From Paracoccaceae bacterium (GTDB lineage Bacteria; Pseudomonadota; Alphaproteobacteria; Rhodobacterales; Rhodobacteraceae): DNA of 11,712 nt. How positions within the stretch are numbered: position 1 is the first letter of the stretch; each line of letters starts with the position of its first letter. The notes beneath the pieces were generated by a model. That model ran no database searches. It was not told where the DNA came from and saw only the letters and a list, made by a program, of their open reading frames with translations. Where the stretch lies: the NCBI GenBank assembly GCA_023260935.1, contig JALQTL010000380.1, positions 1-11,712 on the forward strand, written 5' to 3'. Made by a program: the position numbers and the translations under genes. Shown piece by piece: positions 6,520 to 11,712 of this stretch.

Positions 6520-6595
6520 ACTGAAAAAGGGCCGGAACTCCGGCCCTTTTCCAATTCGTTTTTTGCTCCCTGTCGGACTGGCCGACTTCATGGTT
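6520..6595 (-). ncRNA. Candidate small RNA ending at the orphan terminator (speculative)
   Basis: On the - strand a TTGACC box (6623-6628), a 17-nt spacer and TAGCGT (6600-6605) resemble a weak sigma-70 promoter. Downstream come a short hairpin (6572-6586, GTCGG/CCGAC) and the strong terminator at 6525-6550. Together they would give an RNA of about 70 nt. The promoter match is only partial (-10 matches 3 of 6), and no known RNA family is recognised. Confidence 0.25.
6525..6550. terminator. Orphan bidirectional intrinsic terminator
   Basis: A perfect inverted repeat AAAAGGGCCGG / CCGGCCCTTTT, 11 bp per arm with a 4-nt loop (6536-6539). Read on the - strand it is followed by five T, the better direction; read on + the T-run is four, then CC. 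No annotated gene ends near it on either strand, so its transcript is unknown. Confidence 0.8.
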
Positions 6596-6842
6596 GCAGA
6601 CGCTACGGTGGTTTCACATATCGGTCAACAGGGAATCTTTGCCATTTTCAAGATGTGAAACATGAAAGAAAATGTCGCCTTTTCAAAGCTGCAGCCTCGG
6701 GTTGTGCAGGGCCCGGGCCATTCTTGCGCGCCGGGCCGGCCGGCCCCGGGCGGGGATACATTGCGTGCTGGCGCCCAAGGGCGAAGGCTGTATGGTTGGC
6801 ACGCCGTCCCGGCCCGGCCGGGGCATGTCTGAATAGTCAGTC

Positions 6843-6848
6843 AGGGGG
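6843..6848 (+). promoter_or_regulatory. Ribosome binding site for the HerA-like gene (GTG start)
   Basis: AGGGGG lies 8 nt before GTG 6857 and supports this non-ATG start. Confidence 0.6.
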
Positions 6849-6856
6849 TAAAGGCC

Positions 6857-8407
6857 GTGTCGCAAGAGCCTGCGATCTTTGTTGGGGGCGGGGGGGAAGG
6901 CTACGGCCTTGCCCAGAACCTTCTCTTGAAATTCGGCAATCGGCACGGGCTGATCGCCGGGGCGACGGGCACCGGCAAGACGGTGACGCTGCAGATCCTT
7001 GCCGAAGGATTTTCGGCCGCCGGGGTGCCGGTCTTCATGTCGGATGTGAAGGGTGATCTGTCGGGGATCGCGCAGGCGGGTGATCCGGCGGGCAAGCTGC
7101 ATGAACCCTTCATGAAAAGGGCGGCAACCATCGGGCTTGACCTGCAATACCGCGCCTTTCCGGTGACGTTCTGGGATCTTTTCGGCGAACAGGGCCACCC
7201 GATCCGGGCCACGGTTTCGGAAATGGGGCCTTTGCTGCTAAGCCGGCTGCTGGAACTGACCGAACCGCAGGAAGGCGTTCTGAACGTGGCTTTCCGGCTT
7301 TCGGATGACGAACAGTTGCCGCTTCTTGACCTGAAGGATCTTCAGGCGCTGCTTGTGTTCATCGGCGAAAACGCGGCCGAGATCTCTACCCGCTACGGCC
7401 TTGTCTCGACCGCCTCGGTCGGGGCCATCCAGCGCCGTCTGCTGGTGCTGGAAAATCAGGGGGGCACCGGGTTTTTCGGGGAACCCGCGCTGGATCTGAG
7501 CGATCTGATGATGACCGATGCCGAAGGTTTCGGGCGGATCAACATTCTGGCGGCGGACAAGCTGATGCAGTCGCCGCGGATGTATGCGACCTTCCTGCTG
7601 TGGATGCTGTCGGAACTGTTCGAGAACCTGCCCGAAGTGGGCGACCCAGAAAAGCCAAAGCTCGTCTTCTTCTTCGACGAGGCGCATCTTCTGTTTCAGG
7701 ATGCCCCCAAGGCGCTGGTGCAGAAGGTGGAACAGGTGGCCCGCCTGATCCGGTCAAAGGGGGTGGGGGTCTATTTCATCACCCAGAACCCGGCGGATGT
7801 GCCCGAAAACATTCTGGGCCAGTTGGGAAACCGTGTGCAGCACGCGCTGCGCGCCTTTACCGCGCGCGACCAGAAGGGGCTGCGTCTGGCCGCTGAAACC
7901 TATCGCGACAACCCGCGCTTTCGCACCGAAGACGCGATCCGCGAGGTGGGCACGGGCGAGGCGGTCACGTCCTTTCTGGAACTGAAGGGCATTCCGGGCA
8001 TGGTGGAACGCACGCTGATCCGCCCGCCGTCCAGCAGGCTGGGCCCGATCGATCCGTCCGTGCGCGCCGGAATTCTGGCGCAATCGCCGTTGAAGGGAAA
8101 ATACGATACCCCGATTGATCGCGACAGCGCCTATGAACGCCTGCGCGCCCGAGAGGTGCAGGCGGCCGAGGCAGCGGCGGCCCCGCAACAGGCCAATACC
8201 GACCTGCGCATCGACCCGGACGAATTTTCCCGTGCCCGGCGCTATGACAGGCGCACCGATGATGCCCCCCCGCCGCGCAAGAAAACGGCAAGCCGGGGCG
8301 ATTCGATCGGAGAGGCTTTTGCCAAAAGCTTTGCCCGTCAGTTGGGCAGCAAGACCGGTCAGGCCATTGTGCGCGGCGTGCTGGGGTCTTTGTTCAAAAG
8401 CCGCTGA
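6857..8407 (+). CDS. HerA-like DUF853 ATPase (YjgR family)
   Basis: A 516-residue P-loop ATPase of the DUF853 / HerA-like group, related to the HerA-FtsK superfamily of DNA-translocating motors; E. coli YjgR is the familiar member, of about 500 residues. The Walker A motif is GATGTGKT (35-42) and Walker B is LVFFFDEAHLLF with Asp274-Glu275. The segment FITQNPADVPENILGQLGNRVQHALRAFTARDQ after Walker B is typical of the family, here quoted in two halves: FITQNPADVPENILGQLG and NRVQHALRAFTARDQ. A charged, Ala/Pro-rich linker (about 430-480) precedes a conserved C-terminal tail ending VRGVLGSLFKSR. The start is GTG, supported by an AGGGGG ribosome site. No NurA-type nuclease is beside it, unlike archaeal HerA loci, and it is transcribed alone. 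The biological role of this bacterial family is not established; it is often mislabelled as a helicase or sulfite dehydrogenase-like protein. Confidence 0.9.
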   Translation: MSQEPAIFVGGGGEGYGLAQNLLLKFGNRHGLIAGATGTGKTVTLQILAEGFSAAGVPVFMSDVKGDLSGIAQAGDPAGKLHEPFMKRAATIGLDLQYRAFPVTFWDLFGEQGHPIRATVSEMGPLLLSRLLELTEPQEGVLNVAFRLSDDEQLPLLDLKDLQALLVFIGENAAEISTRYGLVSTASVGAIQRRLLVLENQGGTGFFGEPALDLSDLMMTDAEGFGRINILAADKLMQSPRMYATFLLWMLSELFENLPEVGDPEKPKLVFFFDEAHLLFQDAPKALVQKVEQVARLIRSKGVGVYFITQNPADVPENILGQLGNRVQHALRAFTARDQKGLRLAAETYRDNPRFRTEDAIREVGTGEAVTSFLELKGIPGMVERTLIRPPSSRLGPIDPSVRAGILAQSPLKGKYDTPIDRDSAYERLRAREVQAAEAAAAPQQANTDLRIDPDEFSRARRYDRRTDDAPPPRKKTASRGDSIGEAFAKSFARQLGSKTGQAIVRGVLGSLFKSR

Positions 8408-8427
8408 CAGCCCTTTACGCCCCGAAG

Positions 8428-8451
8428 TCCGCCCGCATTACAGCGGGCGGA
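8428..8451. terminator. Hairpin between convergent HerA-like and CNNM genes
   Basis: TCCGCCCGC (8428-8436) / GCGGGCGGA (8443-8451) form a 9-bp stem with a 6-nt loop. The TAA stop of the CNNM gene (8438-8440) lies inside the loop, so one arm is coding. There is no T-tract, so termination efficiency is uncertain. Confidence 0.55.
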
Positions 8452-9742
8452 TCTTCAGCCTTGTGATGCGGTTTTCGCGCCGCTGCGCCACTTCGAAGCG
8501 GAATCCGTGAAAACTGAAGGCCTGTCCTTCATTGGGGATCATTTGCGCTTCGTGAATGACAAGGCCGGCAATCGTGTTCGCCTCGTCATCGGGCAGGTTC
8601 CAGTCCATCGCGCGGTTCAGGTCGCGGATCGTATACTGGCCTTCCACGATGTAATCGCCGTTTTCCGCCCGTTTCAGCGCGCTTTCCTTCTGTACCACAT
8701 CGAATTCATCGGTGATGTCGCCGACGATTTCTTCCAGAATGTCTTCCAGCGTGATCAGGCCCTGAAGCGCGCCATATTCATCGACCACAATCGCGAAATG
8801 CGTGCGCCGCTTCAGGAATTCGCGCATCTGTTCATCCAGCGTCGTGGTTTCGGGGATGAAATAGGGCTTCATCGCCACCTTCTCGATCTCCAGATCCCGG
8901 ATCGATTGCACCGTGCGGTCTTCGCCCCGCACCAGCCTGTCGAATTCGCGCAGCAGATCCTTTGCATGGACGACGCCCAGAATGTTTTCCTCGTTCCCGC
9001 GATAAAGCGGCAGGCGCGTGTGGGGCGAGGCCAGAACCTTGGTGATGATCTCGTCGGGGGGCAGGTCGGCATCCAGCATTTCAATCTGGCGGCGGTGGCG
9101 CATGATTTCGTCCACCGTGCGGTGGCCAAGGTCAAGCGCGCCCAGAAGACGGTCACGGTCTTCCTTTTCCATCGCGCCCTCGCTGTGGCCCAGCGAAATG
9201 GCACCGACGATTTCCTCGCGCAGCGCCAGAAGCTTGCCTTCGGGATCGGTCTTCACGCCAAAGACCATCAGCACGCCGCGCACAAGGGCACGCACCACCA
9301 TGACAATCGGCGAAAACACAAGGATCAGCACCCGGATGACCGGCGCCACCTTGGTGGCCACGCTTTCGGGGAAGGTGATGGCGATCGTCTTCGGCAAGAC
9401 CTCGCCAAAGATAAGGACCAGAACGGTCATTCCCAACGTGGCAAGCGCCACGCCCGAATCCCCGAAAGTCCGGGTCAGCAGTGCGGTTGCCAGCGAAGCC
9501 GACAGGATGTTGACCACGTTGTTGCCCAGAAGGATGGCGCCGATCATCCGTTCGGAATCCTCGGTCACCTTCATGGCCGAGGTGGCGCCGGTGGCGCCCT
9601 TGTCGGCCAGCGTCTTCAGCTTGGCGCGTGACGAGGCGGTCAGCGCGGTTTCAGAGCCGGAAAAGAAGGCCGAAAGGATCAAAAGGCAGAAAATCCCCGC
9701 GGCAGTCAGCCAGAAGGCAGAGTCGAGGGCAGAGGCATCCAT
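8438..9742 (-). CDS. CNNM / CorC-HlyC family membrane transporter with CBS pair
   Basis: A 434-residue inner-membrane protein of the CNNM/CorC family, commonly annotated as hemolysin but more likely involved in Mg2+ (or Co2+) efflux. The DUF21 transmembrane domain spans about 5-175, with the conserved FFSGSETALTA (26-36), LLGNNVVNIL (71-80) and IFGEVLPKT (111-119). Two CBS domains follow (about 210-270 and 285-345; HFAIVVDEYGALQGLITLED is typical of the second). A CorC/HlyC C-terminal domain ends the protein (about 355-433, GDYIVEGQYTIRDLN). ATG 9742 was chosen because AGGA lies 8 nt upstream and the DUF21 helix starts shortly after; a longer reading from TTG 9802, overlapping the xerD stop, would add a Pro-rich stretch unlike the family. 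It lies 56 bases after xerD on the same strand and is probably cotranscribed. Confidence 0.92.
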   Translation of the reverse strand: MDASALDSAFWLTAAGIFCLLILSAFFSGSETALTASSRAKLKTLADKGATGATSAMKVTEDSERMIGAILLGNNVVNILSASLATALLTRTFGDSGVALATLGMTVLVLIFGEVLPKTIAITFPESVATKVAPVIRVLILVFSPIVMVVRALVRGVLMVFGVKTDPEGKLLALREEIVGAISLGHSEGAMEKEDRDRLLGALDLGHRTVDEIMRHRRQIEMLDADLPPDEIITKVLASPHTRLPLYRGNEENILGVVHAKDLLREFDRLVRGEDRTVQSIRDLEIEKVAMKPYFIPETTTLDEQMREFLKRRTHFAIVVDEYGALQGLITLEDILEEIVGDITDEFDVVQKESALKRAENGDYIVEGQYTIRDLNRAMDWNLPDDEANTIAGLVIHEAQMIPNEGQAFSFHGFRFEVAQRRENRITRLKIRPL

Positions 9743-9750
9743 CAAAAAAG

Positions 9751-9754
9751 TCCT
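9751..9754 (-). promoter_or_regulatory. Ribosome binding site for the CNNM gene
   Basis: On the - strand, AGGA sits 8 nt before ATG 9742. It supports this start over the upstream TTG at 9802. Confidence 0.55.
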
Positions 9755-9798
9755 GTGGTTCGGGTTCGGGATGGTTATGGGCAGCGTTGGCCCCGGGT

Positions 9799-10749
9799 TC
9801 AAGGTTTGCGTGGCTTTGCGGCCAGCGGATGATGCGTCAGCACCAGATCCTTCAGGTGATCGTCCAGCACATGGGTATAGATTTCGGTGGTCGCAACATC
9901 GGCATGGCCCAGAAGGGTCTGGATCACCCGCAGATCGGCCCCGCCCGCCAGAAGATGCGTGGCAAAGGCGTGGCGAAGGGCATGGGGCGTGACCAGCCCG
10001 GGCGAAACGCCCGCCGCCACGGCAAGGGTTTTCAGCAGGTGGTGGAACTGTTGGCGGGTCAGATGCCCTTCGGTCCCCGAACCGGGAAAGAGAAAGCGCG
10101 AGGCGGCCCGCCCCTGACGCCGCGCCTCGGCTTCGGCGTCATCGCGAAAGGCCAGCCAAGCCGCAATGGCCGCGCGCGCGGGCGGCGAAAGCGGCACCAT
10201 GCGTTCCTTGCCGCCCTTGCCTTTGACCAGAATCATTCGCGGATCGCCGCGCACGGCCGCGATGGGCAGGCTGACCAGTTCGCTGACCCGAAGGCCGGTG
10301 GCATAGAGAAGTTCCAGCATCGTGGTGGTGCGCAGCCTGTCGGCCGGGGTGCGGCCATGGCTTCGGGCGGCCTCCAGCAGGCGGGTCACATCGGCTTCGG
10401 TCAGCGCCTTGGGCAGGCGCTGCACCGCGCCCGGCCCCTTGATGCGCAGCGCGGGGTTGTCGGTGCGCCAGCCTTCTTCATGGGCAAAGCGGTAAAGCTG
10501 GCGGATCGACGAAAGCCGCCGGGCGCGGGTGGCCTTGGACAGGCCCGCGGCATCGCAGCTTACCAGATAATCCTCGACATCCGCGCGCGATGCGGCGGCG
10601 AAATCGCCGCCCCGATGGGCCAGCCATTCGGCAAAATCCTTCAGGTCGCGGCCATAGGCGAGGCGCGTATTGCGCGCCGCATCCAGTTCGGCGGCCTGCG
10701 CTTCCAGAAAGGTGGAAATCCACTGCATCATGCTGGCCGGCGCGGTCAT
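9799..10749 (-). CDS. xerD: XerD tyrosine site-specific recombinase
   Basis: A 316-residue tyrosine recombinase that, with XerC, resolves chromosome dimers at dif under FtsK control. The N-terminal core-binding SAM-like domain spans about 8-92 and the catalytic domain about 112-305. Catalytic residues are all present: Arg154 (ATGLRVSELV), Lys178 (KGKGGKER), His256 and Arg259 (PHALRHAFATHLL), His282 (LLGHAD) and Tyr291 (TTEIYTHV). XerD is favoured over XerC by RLPKALTEADV, GADLRVIQTLLGHAD and the THHP near the C-terminus, all close to E. coli XerD. The start ATG at 10749 overlaps the stop of the upstream gene by 4 bases (ATGA), a sign of translational coupling; ATG codons at residues 7-8 are alternatives. 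No phage, att site or integron features are nearby, which fits a housekeeping recombinase rather than an integrase. Confidence 0.92.
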   Translation of the reverse strand: MTAPASMMQWISTFLEAQAAELDAARNTRLAYGRDLKDFAEWLAHRGGDFAAASRADVEDYLVSCDAAGLSKATRARRLSSIRQLYRFAHEEGWRTDNPALRIKGPGAVQRLPKALTEADVTRLLEAARSHGRTPADRLRTTTMLELLYATGLRVSELVSLPIAAVRGDPRMILVKGKGGKERMVPLSPPARAAIAAWLAFRDDAEAEARRQGRAASRFLFPGSGTEGHLTRQQFHHLLKTLAVAAGVSPGLVTPHALRHAFATHLLAGGADLRVIQTLLGHADVATTEIYTHVLDDHLKDLVLTHHPLAAKPRKP

Positions 10750-11711
10750 CCGCGCCGTTCCAGCAAGACCAGTTGCAGGGCCGTGCGGCGTGCCACGTCT
10801 TCCAGCCCGACATGGCGCAGGAAGGAAAGACCATCGGTCACATCCTGAAGGTTGCCTTCCAGCCCGCGCGAGATGCGCGACATTGCCGACAAAAGCGCCT
10901 CTCCCAGCCGCTCCTGTTCCATCAGCGCGGCGAGATCCGGAGTGGCGCCAGGGCGCAGGAAGGCCGGCGCAATCGCACGGCCCAGCGAATCCTGCGGCAC
11001 CGCCCCGGCAAGGTTGCCGGTGGCCAGCGCCACCAGAAACGCCTCCCGCGGGGAGGCCGGGCGATGCGCCTTGGCCGCCGCCGCATACCCCGGCGACAAA
11101 AGCGCCACGTCAAAGGCGATCGCCGCGGCTTGCCCGGTCAGCGGCAGGCGCGACAGGCGGTCTGCAAAAAGCATGGCAAAGGGCACCTCCATCTCTGCCG
11201 CTGTCATGGCCGCCCATGCCACCGGCAGGCTGCGGGCCACAGCCCCCGGATCGCCTGCCGCCAGCGCCGTATCGAACTGCTGGAAGGCATCCACCCGGTC
11301 CCAGACCCCGCCCGAGGCGGCAGGCGCCCGTGCGGTGTAAAGCCCCAGCAACAGGTTGGGCGTGATCGCCCCGGCGCGCGACAGCCGCTCGGCGGCCTCG
11401 ACCTGCGCTTTCCAGCCGGCCTGCGGGCGCAGTTCGGCATGGGCAAAGGCGATGGGCAGGCCCAGCGTCGGCAAGGGCTCGCCGATTGCCTCGTAGATGC
11501 GCCAGACCAGCGGCGTCGGCTGCGCCGGTGGCGGCAACGCGGGGATGCTGTCGGCCAGTTCCGCATCAAGGAACCGCGTCAGCAGCGCCTCGTCGCCCGG
11601 CTCGACCTGGCCCAGCGCGCGGCAGGCCGCCGATTTCGCCACGATCGCCGCGGCCTTTCCCGGGCTGCCGGCCTCGCTCAAGAACTCCTCCGGCCATTTT
11701 CTGCCGGATTG
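10746..11711 (-). CDS. Alanine-rich hypothetical protein, 5' end outside the window
   Basis: The C-terminal 321 residues of a protein I do not recognise. The frame is open to the right edge (reading QSGRKWPEEFLSEAG at the edge), so the true start lies beyond it; the TTG at 11681 is not a convincing start. The visible part is very rich in Ala and Leu, with short amphipathic helices separated by Gly/Pro turns, which suggests an all-alpha, possibly TPR-like solenoid. No transmembrane segment, catalytic motif or cysteine cluster is seen. Alanine-rich proteins of this kind are sometimes auto-annotated as antifreeze proteins, which would be a composition artefact. Its stop overlaps the xerD start by 4 bases, so the two are likely translated together, and it probably heads or continues the operon with xerD and the CNNM gene. 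Confidence 0.75.
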   Translation of the reverse strand, partial: QSGRKWPEEFLSEAGSPGKAAAIVAKSAACRALGQVEPGDEALLTRFLDAELADSIPALPPPAQPTPLVWRIYEAIGEPLPTLGLPIAFAHAELRPQAGWKAQVEAAERLSRAGAITPNLLLGLYTARAPAASGGVWDRVDAFQQFDTALAAGDPGAVARSLPVAWAAMTAAEMEVPFAMLFADRLSRLPLTGQAAAIAFDVALLSPGYAAAAKAHRPASPREAFLVALATGNLAGAVPQDSLGRAIAPAFLRPGATPDLAALMEQERLGEALLSAMSRISRGLEGNLQDVTDGLSFLRHVGLEDVARRTALQLVLLERRG

Positions 11712-11712
11712 C

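Larger units (their letters stand above)
6401..6856. other. 456-bp intergenic region with orphan terminator and inverted repeats
   Basis: No convincing protein gene lies here. The region separates two divergent genes, yet it has a strong terminator in the middle (6525-6550), which implies a short transcript inside it on at least one strand. Other structure: a 7-bp stem GCGTGAA/TTCACGC (6481-6487 with 6508-6514); a hairpin GTCGG/CCGAC (6572-6586); an inverted repeat GTTTCACAT (6611-6619) / ATGTGAAAC (6653-6661); CATTTTC/GAAAATG (6643-6649 with 6668-6674); and a GC palindrome at 6733-6746. The HerA promoter and ribosome site are expected on the right side. Confidence 0.6.

Noticed and set aside
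6422..6658. A 78-residue open frame on the + strand in the intergenic region
   Set aside because: It runs straight through the strong terminator hairpin, has no ribosome site and reads as basic low-complexity sequence.
8507..9631. A 374-residue open frame on the + strand opposite the CNNM gene
   Set aside because: The - strand has all DUF21, CBS and CorC motifs. The + frame is His/Gln/Arg-rich with no recognisable fold.
9743..9802. A 20-residue N-terminal extension of the CNNM protein from TTG 9802, overlapping the xerD stop as TTGA
   Set aside because: TTG start, Pro-rich sequence, and a well-placed AGGA site supports ATG 9742 instead.
9799..10749. The tyrosine recombinase as a mobile-element integrase
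   Set aside because: Its signature matches XerD, it is coupled to neighbours in an operon, and no att repeats, tRNA or cargo genes are nearby.
9628..10848. A 406-residue open frame on the + strand opposite xerD
   Set aside because: It is a shadow of xerD, whose catalytic residues are complete. The composition is Gly/Arg/Gln-rich and unlike a protein.

Overview
The window is GC-rich and reads as chromosomal DNA from an alphaproteobacterium of the Rhodobacterales, closest in feel to the Rhodobacter group. The evidence is an IalB-family secreted protein, a YcbB-type L,D-transpeptidase beside a Tat-exported DUF882 (YcbK-like) protein, a Rhodobacter-style xerD/CNNM cluster and strong GC bias at wobble positions. 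No tRNA, rRNA, insertion sequence, prophage or CRISPR array is visible. The genes look like housekeeping and cell-envelope functions.

Layout: (1) 2-442 (+), the 3' part of rlmE (23S rRNA 2'-O-methyltransferase), ending at a perfect 11-bp inverted-repeat terminator (476-502). (2) 529-1098 (-), a Tat-signal DUF882/M15-like Zn peptidase. A 325-bp divergent control region follows. (3) 1424-5699 (+), a tight four-gene run: YcbB-family L,D-transpeptidase, an LpxD acyltransferase, a small acyl carrier protein and a FabF-like beta-ketoacyl-ACP synthase. (4) 5759-6400 (-), an IalB-family periplasmic protein. (5) 6401-6856, a 456-bp intergenic region between divergent genes that holds an orphan terminator, several inverted repeats and possible small-RNA signals. 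(6) 6857-8407 (+), a HerA-like DUF853 ATPase. (7) 8438-11712 (-), a three-gene run transcribed leftward: an alanine-rich unrecognised protein (5' end outside the window), xerD (ATGA overlap) and a CNNM/CorC-HlyC family transporter.

The peptidoglycan enzymes (L,D-transpeptidase and DUF882 protein) sit back to back, as ycbB and ycbK are neighbours in E. coli. The transpeptidase then leads into the lipid A/acyl module. The most interesting point is the lpxD-ACP-ketosynthase trio, which lies outside the usual bamA-lpxD-fabZ-lpxA cluster. Rhodobacter lipid A is known to carry amide-linked 3-oxotetradecanoate. A dedicated ketosynthase and carrier protein next to an N-acyltransferase would be a simple way to make 3-oxoacyl-ACP and hand it to LpxD. 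This is a hypothesis drawn from gene order and intact active-site motifs; it is not shown by the sequence alone.
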